Assembly: GCA_955652345.1 (NCBI GenBank)
Contig: CATPBV010000082.1
Location: 1 to 8,074 of the forward strand
Direction: 5' to 3'
Length of the DNA stretch: 8,074 nt
From: an uncultured Solirubrobacteraceae bacterium
GTDB taxonomy: Bacteria > Actinomycetota > Thermoleophilia > Solirubrobacterales > Solirubrobacteraceae
In this document: piece by piece, positions 1 through 6,557 of the stretch
Layout of the letters: every line of letters begins with the position of its first letter
Position numbering within the stretch: the first letter of the stretch is position 1
Program-made: the position numbers and the translations under genes
The notes under the pieces: generated by a model
Told to the model about the DNA's origin: nothing
Seen by the model: only the letters and a program-made list of their open reading frames with translations
Database searches by the model: none

Positions 1-841
1 CGTCGTCCGAGTCCTTGCGGCGGCGCCACAGCCATGGGAAGGGGAGCAGCGCCGCGATCTTCTCCGCAAGAGTCTGCGCCTTGAAATAGGACTCGTCGAG
101 TCCGCTCGTTCGCGCGTGGCGCCGGCACAGCTCGCAATGAGCGACGTGCAGCGCGATCTGTCGCCGCTGGCGGATGCCGACCCTCGCTCCGGGCTGCTCG
201 AGCACCCGATCGATCGCACTTCGAACCTCGTGGCAGCGCTTGCCGCTCTCGAGATCGTTGTACTCCTCGCCCAGCCGGCGACGAGCGCGGAACAGGGTGC
301 TCTCGACCATCGGGCGAGTCATCGCCATGCGTTCGCCGATCTCCACATACGAACGTCCCTCGAGCTCGCGCATGAGGAGGATCCGGTGGTGGTCGCGGGA
401 GAGGCCGTAGAACGCGCCACGTAGGCGATCGATCTGCTGCCGGCTCTCGATGGCCCGATCGGGGGCGAGATGTTCGTCGGGCAGCTGCAATTCGCCGGGC
501 ACGGAGTCACCGTCTCCATCCAGCGGCACCTCGTGACGGTTTCGCCGGCGCCGAAACTCATCTATGCAGGCGTTCTTCGCGATCTCGTACAGCCAGGGCT
601 TGAAAACGATCGGCCGCTCGGTGTCTCGTAGCCTGCGCAGCACCGAGATGAACACCTCCTGGGTGATGTCCTCGGCTCGGCCGTGGTCTCCCACCATCCC
701 GCGCGCATACACGCTGATGCGATGGTGGTATCGCGAGAACAGCTCCTCGAAGGCGCGGTCATCGCCCTGCCTGACCGCGATGACCAGCTCCTGATCAGTC
801 GCCGTCGGTACCGCTCGAGTCAGGCGAGGAGCGAGTGGCAT
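1..841 (-). CDS. ECF-like sigma-70 factor with C-terminal zinc-finger domain (3' end outside window)
   Basis: This gene encodes an RNA polymerase sigma factor of the extracytoplasmic-function type. At least 280 residues are visible and the frame is still open at base 1. Sigma region 2 spans about residues 20-100 (RAFEELFSRYHHRI, then GRAEDITQEVF at 54-64 and KPWLYEIAKNACIDEFRR at 81-98). Region 4 spans about 135-195, with a helix-turn-helix at GRSYVEIGERMAMTRPMVES (162-181). The tail is unusual: Cys203 and then His232-x3-Cys236-x2-Cys239 match the HxxxCxxC zinc motif of zf-HC2/ZAS anti-sigma factors. The ATG at 841 was chosen because an in-frame TGA lies two codons upstream and it is the first available start. 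No good Shine-Dalgarno is visible, but a promoter lies upstream at 894-922. Further domains may exist beyond the edge. The sigma-factor call is firm; the regulatory role of the zinc finger is inferred. Confidence 0.9.
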   Translation of the reverse strand, partial: MPLAPRLTRAVPTATDQELVIAVRQGDDRAFEELFSRYHHRISVYARGMVGDHGRAEDITQEVFISVLRRLRDTERPIVFKPWLYEIAKNACIDEFRRRRNRHEVPLDGDGDSVPGELQLPDEHLAPDRAIESRQQIDRLRGAFYGLSRDHHRILLMRELEGRSYVEIGERMAMTRPMVESTLFRARRRLGEEYNDLESGKRCHEVRSAIDRVLEQPGARVGIRQRRQIALHVAHCELCRRHARTSGLDESYFKAQTLAEKIAALLPFPWLWRRRKDSDD

Positions 842-893
842 CCCGATTCAAATCTACCCGTGCTGAGACATCTTGAACGTCCGTGTGGATCGA

Positions 894-922
894 ATCTTGA
901 TCGCTACAGCGGGAGCAGTCAA
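894..922 (-). promoter_or_regulatory. Leftward promoter of the sigma factor gene
   Basis: Read on the minus strand, TTGACT (917-922) is followed after exactly 17 bases by CAAGAT (894-899). This fits a housekeeping-type -35/-10 pair. Transcription would start near 887, giving a leader of about 45 bases before the ATG at 841. The -35 hexamer is close to consensus; the -10 matches at three of six positions. The call rests on motif spacing only. Confidence 0.5.
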
Positions 923-928
923 GCCCGC

Positions 929-957
929 TTGAGGCTATCCGGCTGACCCGGCATACT
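929..957 (+). promoter_or_regulatory. Rightward promoter of the small HTH-like gene
   Basis: TTGAGG (929-934) is followed after 17 bases by CATACT (952-957), a good housekeeping-type promoter. The predicted start near 964 lies about 34 bases before the ATG at 998. Its -35 box is only six bases from the -35 box of the leftward sigma promoter, so the two promoters diverge back to back. The call rests on motif match and spacing only. Confidence 0.55.
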
Positions 958-981
958 TCTTGCATGTAGCGGATCCCGACC

Positions 982-987
982 AGGAGG
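982..987 (+). promoter_or_regulatory. Strong ribosome binding site (AGGAGG)
   Basis: A full AGGAGG lies ten bases before the ATG at 998. It is the strongest Shine-Dalgarno in the window and is the main argument that the small downstream frame is a real gene. Confidence 0.75.
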
Positions 988-997
988 AACAGCACCG

Positions 998-1189
998 ATG
1001 GCCAATCACCTGACGCCCACCGAGCTTGCCCGAGAGTCCGGACTGGAGCGTCGTGACGTGATCATGAAGTGCGTCGAGTTGGGCGTCCCGATCTTCAACG
1101 GTCGGATCGACAAGACTCTGTTCCTCTCGAGCCTCCGGGCGCATCCGAGCACACCGCAGCAGCCCCGGGTGCAGGCAGCCAGCGCGTAG
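998..1189 (+). CDS. Small HTH / IF-2 N-terminal-like protein, 63 residues
   Basis: This is a small cytoplasmic protein of unknown function. Residues 5-45 (LTPTELARESGL, then RRDVIMKCVELGVPI) follow the pattern of a short helical DNA- or RNA-binding domain. They resemble the translation initiation factor IF-2 N-terminal domain (ELAKELG...ELLK..ELG) and small MerR/excisionase-like helix-turn-helix proteins. The last 15 residues are Pro/Gln/Ala-rich and probably disordered. A near-consensus promoter (929-957) and a full AGGAGG support expression. It is transcribed divergently from the sigma factor gene and lies about 100 bases upstream of the carboxypeptidase gene in the same direction, so some co-transcription is possible. 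That it is a gene is fairly likely; the fold is a motif-level guess and the function is not known. Confidence 0.65.
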   Translation: MANHLTPTELARESGLERRDVIMKCVELGVPIFNGRIDKTLFLSSLRAHPSTPQQPRVQAASA

Positions 1190-1228
1190 CGCGAACGCAA
1201 GGCCGATCTGGGCCGCCAGCCACTGCTT

Positions 1229-1243
1229 CGCTTACCGTAAGCG
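1229..1243. repeat. Perfect 7-bp inverted repeat, operator-like
   Basis: CGCTTAC-C-GTAAGCG is a perfect inverted repeat with a single central base. It lies in the gap between the small gene and the carboxypeptidase gene, about 50 bases before the latter's start. Its symmetry suits a dimeric regulator site, but no regulator is identified. As RNA it cannot fold well because there is only one loop base. Confidence 0.35.
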
Positions 1244-1263
1244 CGCCGGCGGGAACCGCATCT

Positions 1264-1284
1264 TTAGCCCTCTCGGAGGGTTGA
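1264..1284 (+). promoter_or_regulatory. Hairpin enclosing the carboxypeptidase ribosome binding site
   Basis: CCCTC (1268-1272) pairs with GAGGG (1276-1280) across a three-base loop. The stem can extend outward with A-U and G-U pairs to 1264/1284. The GAGGG arm is the core of the GGAGGG Shine-Dalgarno (1275-1280) for the ATG at 1293, so folding would hide it. The base pairing is visible; an effect on translation is inferred. Confidence 0.4.
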
Positions 1285-1292
1285 GTACGACA

Positions 1293-2552
1293 ATGCGCCG
1301 CTCTATCGCAGTGCTTGCGGCGTCCGCGATGGTGCTCGCGGCGAAGGCTGGATTGGCCCAAGCGCAGGGCAATCCTGGCGCGAAGCGCGGGCTCGTGCGA
1401 GCACTCACAGCCGACATGCAAGCCGCCGGACCGGCCAGCGGGGCATACGTCGTCGATCTGACGACCGGGCAGGCTCTGTTCTCCGCCGCGGCGGGCGTCC
1501 CGCGACTGCCGGCGTCGGTCGAGAAGCTCTACACGACCTCCACCGTCCTGCTGCGCTTCGGATCCGCCGCGAGGCTGGCCACCTCGGTCCTCGGCGTTGG
1601 GACTCTCAGCCCTCTTGGAATATGGGATGGGGCGCTCTACCTGCGGGGCGGCGGGGACCCGACCTTCGGATCGGCCGTGTTCGATCGATCGACATACGGC
1701 ACCGGCGCGAGCGTCCAGCAACTCGTCAGGAGGCTGATTCACGGCGCCGGAATCACCGGTGTGCAGGGCCGCATCGTCGGCGACGCCTCGATGTTCGACC
1801 TCCTCCCGGGGACGCCCGCGACTGGCTTTCAGTGGTCCCCCTACCTCGAGGGCTCGCTGAGCGCCCTCGCTTTCAACCGAGGGTTGATCGGCGGTGGCGC
1901 GGCGAACGTCATGCATCCGTCGTACTTCGCCGCCCACCGGCTCGCCGCGGCGATGCGGGCCGCCCGGCTGCGATTGCCGAGCAGCACCGCGATCGTGGCT
2001 GGAATCGCGCCGCCCGGCGCCCACCAGCTGGCGACCGTCTCCTCGCCGCCCATGAGCACGATGATCGCGCTCACCAACGCGCCATCGGACAACTTCTTCG
2101 CGGAAATGCTCCTGAAGGACCTGGGAGCTCGCTTCGGAGCCGGCGGCACGACCGCTGCGGGGGCCAGCGTTGTGCGGGCCGAGCTCTCCACCACGTTCGG
2201 GATAAGGCCCAAGCTCGACGACGGCTCCGGGCTATCTCTATACGACGCCACCACACCGCGCCAGGTGGTGAAGCTGCTGGGGCAGATGGCTGGCAACAAG
2301 GACTTCGTGAACTCGCTCGCGGTCGCGGGTGAGACCGGAACGCTGACCGATGAGATGCAGGGAACGGTCGCCCAGGGACGTTGTCGCGGTAAGACCGGCA
2401 CGCTTTCTGACGTTTCGAACCTGGTCGGCTACTGCCAGGCTCGTGATGGGCACACCTTGGCGTTCGCGTTCCTGATGAACGGGATCTATCCGTACTACGC
2501 GCATCCGATCCAGAACAGCATGGCCATCGCCCTAGTCAAGTACGACGGCTGA
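1293..2552 (+). CDS. dacB: D-alanyl-D-alanine carboxypeptidase, PBP4/DacB family (peptidase S13)
   Basis: This exported penicillin-binding protein should trim or cut peptidoglycan stem peptides (DD-carboxypeptidase/endopeptidase) outside the membrane. The 419 residues begin with a Sec signal peptide (MRRSIAVLAASAMVLAA, probable cleavage after AQA near residue 24). The three penicillin-binding motifs are present: Ser75-x-x-Lys78 (SVEK, nucleophile Ser75), Ser265-Asp-Asn267, and Lys367-Thr-Gly369. Family signatures GGGDP (119-123) and DGSGLS (310-315) point to S13 rather than S11 enzymes. The length is slightly below the E. coli PBP4 size. The ATG at 1293 was preferred over the in-frame TTG at 1281 because GGAGGG ends at 1280, leaving no spacing for TTG but 12 bases for ATG. 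It converges with ligA downstream. The family is firm; the exact cell-wall role is inferred. Confidence 0.93.
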   Translation: MRRSIAVLAASAMVLAAKAGLAQAQGNPGAKRGLVRALTADMQAAGPASGAYVVDLTTGQALFSAAAGVPRLPASVEKLYTTSTVLLRFGSAARLATSVLGVGTLSPLGIWDGALYLRGGGDPTFGSAVFDRSTYGTGASVQQLVRRLIHGAGITGVQGRIVGDASMFDLLPGTPATGFQWSPYLEGSLSALAFNRGLIGGGAANVMHPSYFAAHRLAAAMRAARLRLPSSTAIVAGIAPPGAHQLATVSSPPMSTMIALTNAPSDNFFAEMLLKDLGARFGAGGTTAAGASVVRAELSTTFGIRPKLDDGSGLSLYDATTPRQVVKLLGQMAGNKDFVNSLAVAGETGTLTDEMQGTVAQGRCRGKTGTLSDVSNLVGYCQARDGHTLAFAFLMNGIYPYYAHPIQNSMAIALVKYDG

Positions 2553-2655
2553 CCACTGAACCTGGGCGTAGCGGTCAGCGTCAGGATCACCGCCACAACG
2601 CAGCCGCCGCCGGGCAAGAAGCCCCGAGTCGTGCGCAGCCTGACGGGATGACGCG

Positions 2656-4689
2656 TTAGGGCAGCAGCGAGCGCAGTCCGTCTTCGTCGATCACCTGAAC
2701 GCCAAGTCGCTCGGCTTGCGCGAGCTTCGAGCCAGGACTCTCTCCCGCTACGACATAGCCGGTCCTGCGAGACACCGAGCCGGTCACCTTCCCGCCCCCA
2801 GCGACGATCCTCTCTGTCGCCTCCTCGCGCGTCAGGTTGGGAAGGGTCCCGGTGAGCACGAACGTCTTGCCGGCGAGCGGTCCTGTCCCAGGCGCGGGGC
2901 CCTCCTGTTCGAGCCGCAGCCCCTGGGCGCGCAGATCTTCGATCAACCCGAGCATCTGCTCATCGTGAAGCTGGTCGTGGATCGTCTGCGCCATCTTCGG
3001 CCCGACGCCCTGCGTCTGCTCGATTTCCTCGATCGATGCGCCCAGGAGCCCATCGATCGTGCGGAACTGCTGGGAGAGGTTCCGGCCAGTCACGTATCCC
3101 ACCTCCTCGATCCCAAGGGCGTACAGAACACGCCCAAACGGCTGGCGCTTCGAGTCCTCGACAGCTGTCACCAGCTTCTGGGCGGAGACCTCGCCGAATC
3201 CGGGCTGCCCGGCGATCCGCTCGGCGTCGAGCCGGTAGAAGTCCGCGGCGGTCCTCACCCAGCCGAGCTCCATGAACAGGCTCACCTGCTTCTCGCCGAG
3301 CCCGTCGATGTCCATCGCGCCCACGAAATGCTTGAGAAGCTGCCAGCGCCGCCCAGGGCAGTCCCGGTTCGGGCACCTGGTGAAGACCGACTCCTCCGGC
3401 TTGACCGTGGGCGTTTGGCAGATCGGGCACTCCGCGGGTGGGTGAGGGGGCGGCGGGCGCTTCTCGCGCTCCGCCACGTGCGGCCCGGGCGACAGAACCT
3501 GTGGGATAACGTCGCCCGCCCGCAGCACGATGACCTCCTCACCCTCCCGGAGGTCCTTGCGGGCCAGGTCCTCCTCGTTGTGGAGCGTGGCGAGCTTGAT
3601 CGTCACGCCTCCGACGTGGACCGGCTCGAGCATCGCGTAGGGATGCAGATCGCCGAACTTCCCGGGATTCCAGCCGATCTGATTCAGCCGGGTCACCGCA
3701 GTAGTGGGCGGGAACTTCCACGCGATCGCCCAGCGAGGCTCGCGGCCGACCACGCCGAGCCGCCGTTGCAACTCGACCTCGTTGACCTTCACGACGACCC
3801 CGTCGATCTCGAAATCGAGCGACCCGCGGCGCTGCTCCCAGGATTGGCACTGGGCGACGACCTCGTCCTCGATCTGCAGCTTCTTGACATCGGGATGGAC
3901 GGGAAAGCGGTGCTCACGGAGCCACTCGAGCGCCTCCCAGTGAGCCTCGAATGAGATGCCCTGTGTGGCACCGATCGCGTAGCACCACACCGACAATGGG
4001 CGGTCGGCAGTGAGCTTCGGGTCGAGCTGGCGGATCGTGCCGGCGGCGGAGTTGCGGGGGTTCATGAAGGTCGAGAGCCCCGCCTGCGCGCGCCGCTCGT
4101 TGAGCGCCGCGAAATCCGGCAGCGACATGTACACCTCGCCGCGGACCTCCACCATCGTGGGCGGATCGTCGATGTCGAGCCGCAGCGGGATCGCAGGAAT
4201 CGTCCGCAGGTTGTGAGTGACGTCCTCACCAATCTCGCCGTTGCCGCGGGTGGCGCCTCGCTCGAACACGCCGTTGCGGTACAGCAGCGAGATCGCCAGC
4301 CCATCGATCTTCGGCTCGGCGACGTACTCGAACTCAGGATCGGTGATGCCCTCGCGCGCCAGGTGGTTGCGCATCCGCTGAATCCATGCGCGCAGCTCCT
4401 CGGCTGAGCGCGCGTTCGCCAGCGACAGCATCTGCTGGGGATGGCGGACCTTGATCAGGTCGCTGACCGGCTCACCGCCGATCCGCTGCGTCGGCGAGTC
4501 AGGGGTGACGAGCTCCGGATGGTCAGCCTCGATCGCGCGCAGCTCGTCGAGCAGCGCGTCGTATGCGTCATCGCCGATCTCCGGATCGTCGAGTACGTAG
4601 TAGCGATAGCCGTGGTGTTCGAGGAGACGACGGAGCTCGGCGGCACGCTTGGCCGGGTCCCTCTCGGGCTCCGCCCGCGCGGCGCTCAC
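2656..4689 (-). CDS. ligA: NAD-dependent DNA ligase LigA
   Basis: This essential cytoplasmic enzyme seals nicks in replication and repair using NAD+. The 677 residues match the usual bacterial length. Order of domains: Ia NAD-binding region (YYVLDDPEIGDDAYDAL from residue 30), adenylation domain with catalytic Lys127 in PKIDG (126-130) and the RGNG motif (148-151), OB fold, Cys4 zinc finger (Cys421, Cys424, Cys439, Cys444), helix-hairpin-helix repeats (about 455-590, e.g. DIDGLGEKQV and TQGVGPKMAQ), and a C-terminal BRCT domain (about 603-677, AGKTFVLTGTLPNLTREEA). The usual RGDG appears here as RGNG; nothing else looks impaired. The start is a GTG whose bases overlap the surE stop (GTGA, 4686-4689), implying translational coupling to surE. 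Confidence 0.98.
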   Translation of the reverse strand: MSAARAEPERDPAKRAAELRRLLEHHGYRYYVLDDPEIGDDAYDALLDELRAIEADHPELVTPDSPTQRIGGEPVSDLIKVRHPQQMLSLANARSAEELRAWIQRMRNHLAREGITDPEFEYVAEPKIDGLAISLLYRNGVFERGATRGNGEIGEDVTHNLRTIPAIPLRLDIDDPPTMVEVRGEVYMSLPDFAALNERRAQAGLSTFMNPRNSAAGTIRQLDPKLTADRPLSVWCYAIGATQGISFEAHWEALEWLREHRFPVHPDVKKLQIEDEVVAQCQSWEQRRGSLDFEIDGVVVKVNEVELQRRLGVVGREPRWAIAWKFPPTTAVTRLNQIGWNPGKFGDLHPYAMLEPVHVGGVTIKLATLHNEEDLARKDLREGEEVIVLRAGDVIPQVLSPGPHVAEREKRPPPPHPPAECPICQTPTVKPEESVFTRCPNRDCPGRRWQLLKHFVGAMDIDGLGEKQVSLFMELGWVRTAADFYRLDAERIAGQPGFGEVSAQKLVTAVEDSKRQPFGRVLYALGIEEVGYVTGRNLSQQFRTIDGLLGASIEEIEQTQGVGPKMAQTIHDQLHDEQMLGLIEDLRAQGLRLEQEGPAPGTGPLAGKTFVLTGTLPNLTREEATERIVAGGGKVTGSVSRRTGYVVAGESPGSKLAQAERLGVQVIDEDGLRSLLP

Positions 4690-5510
4690 GAGCCGGAGAC
4701 CTCGCGCGCGGCGGGCTCGATCAGACGGGCCAGGTCGTATCGCTGGAGCGCCTCGAGCCCATCCCTGTCAGTCAGGTCGAAATGGATCGGGGTGACCGCG
4801 ATCTTGCCTCTGGCCACCGCGGCCAGGTCCGTCCCCTGCTCGTCGCGCTCGAAGCTCGCATCGCCGTAGATGCGATACAAGCGGCGGCCGCCGGCACCCT
4901 CATCGACGAGCGCGAGCTCGTCCCGGTAGATCCGCTTTCCGAGTGCGGTCACCTCCACGCCTTGCGGGTCCGCCCCGGGAACGTTGATGTTCAGCAGCGT
5001 CCCGCGCGGCAGCGGCACGCTCTTCAGCTCCGCCACCAGACGCGCGGTGAAGTCAGCGGCGGTCGCGAACTCGAAACCGCCGCCGGTCCGGAAGTCGAGC
5101 TCCATCGCGCTCGACTGCTGCGAGACGGCGATGCCCGGAAGCCCGAGGACAATCGCTTCGAGCGCCGCGGCGACCGTCCCGGAGTAGGTGATGTCGTCAC
5201 CGAGATTCGACCCATGATTGATACCCGAGACAACCAGCTCCGCTTCGAAGCCCTCGATCAGCCCGAGTCGAGCCAGCCGGACGCAATCCACCGGCGTTCC
5301 ATCGGTGGCGTAGCCGACGGTGCCGTCGCCGAACTCGACCTCCTGCACCCAGAGCGGGCGCCGCGTGGTGATCGAGCGGGCCATCGCGGATCGGTTGCCG
5401 TCCGGAGCGATCACCGCAAGCTCGATCCCCGGAAGCTCCAGCAGCGACTTGCGAAGGGCCTGCAACCCCGCCGCCTCGATGCCATCGTCGTTTGTCAATA
5501 GGACACGCAC
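4686..5510 (-). CDS. surE: 5'/3'-nucleotidase SurE (survival protein)
   Basis: SurE is a metal-dependent phosphatase that removes phosphate from nucleoside monophosphates and is linked to stationary-phase survival. The 274 residues carry the family metal site: Asp8 and Asp9 in LLTNDDG, Ser41 in APDGNRSAM, and Asn98 in SGINHGSNLG. Other signatures are ATDGTPVDC (68-76) and the TYSGTVAAALEA segment. The start is GTG at 5510, with AGGA (5521-5524) about ten bases upstream. That AGGA is part of TAGGAT, which could instead act as a -10 box. Its stop overlaps the ligA start in GTGA, so surE is the first gene of a surE-ligA pair. The residue assignments follow homology to known SurE proteins. Confidence 0.97.
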   Translation of the reverse strand: MRVLLTNDDGIEAAGLQALRKSLLELPGIELAVIAPDGNRSAMARSITTRRPLWVQEVEFGDGTVGYATDGTPVDCVRLARLGLIEGFEAELVVSGINHGSNLGDDITYSGTVAAALEAIVLGLPGIAVSQQSSAMELDFRTGGGFEFATAADFTARLVAELKSVPLPRGTLLNINVPGADPQGVEVTALGKRIYRDELALVDEGAGGRRLYRIYGDASFERDEQGTDLAAVARGKIAVTPIHFDLTDRDGLEALQRYDLARLIEPAAREVSGS

Positions 5511-5519
5511 CGGGAATTG

Positions 5520-5525
5520 ATCCTA
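5520..5525 (-). promoter_or_regulatory. TAGGAT: possible -10 box or ribosome binding site of surE
   Basis: On the minus strand TAGGAT lies ten bases before the surE GTG. It matches the common actinobacterial -10 form, and TGAACG about 18 bases upstream is a weak -35. If it is a promoter, the transcript would begin only a few bases before the start codon, so nearly leaderless. Its AGGA core can equally serve as a Shine-Dalgarno. Sequence alone does not decide between the two. Confidence 0.3.
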
Positions 5526-5546
5526 GCCACGCATGCGGCCGGTCGT

Positions 5547-6477
5547 TCAGGCGCGAGGCCCGAGCGCCTGCCCGAGGCTGGCCACCACGGCCAGGGGCTC
5601 CTCGGTGATCTGGCGCCAGGTCACGCGGATCACGCGATAGCCGGCGGCGACGAGCGTCGCGTCCCGGCGACGGTCGCGCTCGAATGCAGCCCGATGCCCG
5701 TGGAACCGAAACCCGTCGACCTCGACGACGAGGCGCTGCGCGGCCCACAACAGGTCGACCTCGTACCCCGAGACGCGCGCATTGGAGCCAGGTAGCGGCA
5801 GCCGCGCGGCGCCGATCAGCTGGCGGAGCCGGAGCTCCGCCTCGGAGCGAGTCAGGGCCGGCTCGCGCTCCCGGCGCAGCAGCGCTCGAATCGTCTGTGC
5901 GCCCGGGCGGCCCCGCGAACGCTCGAGCGCGCCCTGCAGATCTGCATCGCAGAAGGCCTTTCACCCGCGCCTGTGCTACCGCGCGCGCCGTCTCCTCCTC
6001 CCCCGCCTGCGAGGCAACGTCGACGAGTGTACGTGCCGGGCTGGTCAGCGAAACCCCGCCTCTTTGGCCGACGTCTCGAGGATCGATCCGAGCGACGCTG
6101 TGGATCCGGACGCCCGACTTGCGCCGACAGCGGCGTCCGACGAGTGTCACCTCGACGTCTTCGGGTCGCTCTTCGATCATCCCCCAGAGGTGGGCCGCGG
6201 ACCGGTGGCTGATGAGGGCGTGCTCGCCGCATGCCAGAAGCGCCGCATGTTCTGCCGCCAGCTGCGCTTGCGCCTCGTGGCCGACGAGGTAGACACCTCG
6301 GTGCACCCGGTGCAGGTCTCCGTCGCGTGCCCGGCGATCGACCACGTGGCGGCTGACCCCAGCCGAGAGGAGTTCGGCCCGCTTGACGGCGCCTTGATGC
6401 GAGCTGGCGAGGTGAGCGGTCACCCGCCCAGGCGGCTCGTTCGCCGGCCGAACGTTACATCCCTCGACTTGGCTCAC
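5547..6477 (-). pseudogene. AbiEi-type winged-helix plus DUF559 nuclease-like protein, frameshifted
   Basis: The N-terminal part (about 6423-6100) reads as an AbiEi antitoxin-type winged helix: AELLSAGVSRHVVDRRARDG and then LHRVHRGVYLVGH. The C-terminal part is a DUF559 domain of the Vsr-like endonuclease fold: SEAEL (5832-5846), YEVDLLW (5745-5765), VVEVDGFRFH and AAGYRVIRVTW. The halves lie in different frames. The upstream frame fits to GLLR, and at 5946 a single extra base (or two missing) moves the reading to ADLQGALERSRG, which stays open to the TGA at 5547-5549. Repaired, the protein would be about 310 residues, normal for the family. Start choice is uncertain: GTG at 6477 has AAAGGTGA seven bases upstream, GTG at 6423 sits nearer the domain edge, and GTG at 6645 overlaps the truA stop. 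Role unknown; defence or toxin-antitoxin links are family-level inference only. Confidence 0.82.
6439..6453. repeat. Small inverted repeat GTTCG-CCGGC-CGAAC
   Basis: A perfect five-base stem with a five-base centre. It is followed directly by another copy of the CGAACGTTAC motif (6449-6458) found in the repeats further right. It lies between the two candidate GTG starts (6477 and 6423) of the broken DUF559 gene. Confidence 0.4.
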
Positions 6478-6484
6478 ACGGTTG

Positions 6485-6492
6485 TCACCTTT
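6485..6492 (-). promoter_or_regulatory. Ribosome binding site supporting the GTG start at 6477
   Basis: AAAGGTGA on the minus strand lies seven bases before GTG 6477. It is the best Shine-Dalgarno upstream of the DUF559 reading frame and is why 6477 was preferred. Its first bases overlap the 3' arm of the hairpin at 6490-6512. Confidence 0.4.
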
Positions 6493-6512
6493 GCCCGCAC
6501 CACGCGGGCGAA
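6490..6512 (-). repeat. GC-rich hairpin next to the ribosome binding site
   Basis: TTTGCCCGC (6490-6498) pairs with GCGGGCGAA (6504-6512) across a five-base loop, nine pairs including one G-U. No U-run follows on either strand, so it is not a classical intrinsic terminator. On the leftward transcript its 3' arm runs into the AAAGGTGA at 6485-6492. Confidence 0.5.
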
Positions 6513-6557
6513 CGTCACCATCGTTTCGCCCGGGAGGTCGGTTGTAACGTTCGCCCG
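6505..6557. repeat. Inverted repeat of 14 bases, 13 matching
   Basis: CGGGCGAACGTCAC (6505-6518) is the reverse complement of GTAACGTTCGCCCG (6544-6557) apart from one base. The arms are separated by 25 bases. The left arm is shared with the 6490-6512 hairpin, so the two folds cannot form at once. Confidence 0.55.

Noticed and set aside
1252..1282. ECF-type promoter (GGAAC) upstream of the carboxypeptidase gene that the local sigma factor might read
   Set aside because: GGAAC is present at 1252-1256, but no GTT or CGTC element follows at the 16-17 base distance; the nearest GTT is about 23 bases away.
1095..2024. A 309-codon open frame on the minus strand across the carboxypeptidase gene
   Set aside because: It is antisense to a clear S13 enzyme, is Arg/Gly/Ser-rich with no recognisable domain, and is a typical high-GC shadow frame.
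2571..2593. Possible bidirectional terminator between the carboxypeptidase gene and ligA (GCGGT...ACCGC)
   Set aside because: The stem is only five base pairs with a 13-base loop and no T-run on either side. The rest of the gap 2553-2655 shows no better hairpin.
2716..3954. A 412-codon open frame on the plus strand inside ligA
   Set aside because: It is fully antisense to a well-supported ligase, with Leu/Arg/Asp-rich composition and no motif; codon-position bias of ligA explains it.
4563..5501. A 312-codon plus-strand frame across surE
   Set aside because: It is antisense to surE and the start of ligA, has no domain and has a low-complexity Arg-rich composition.
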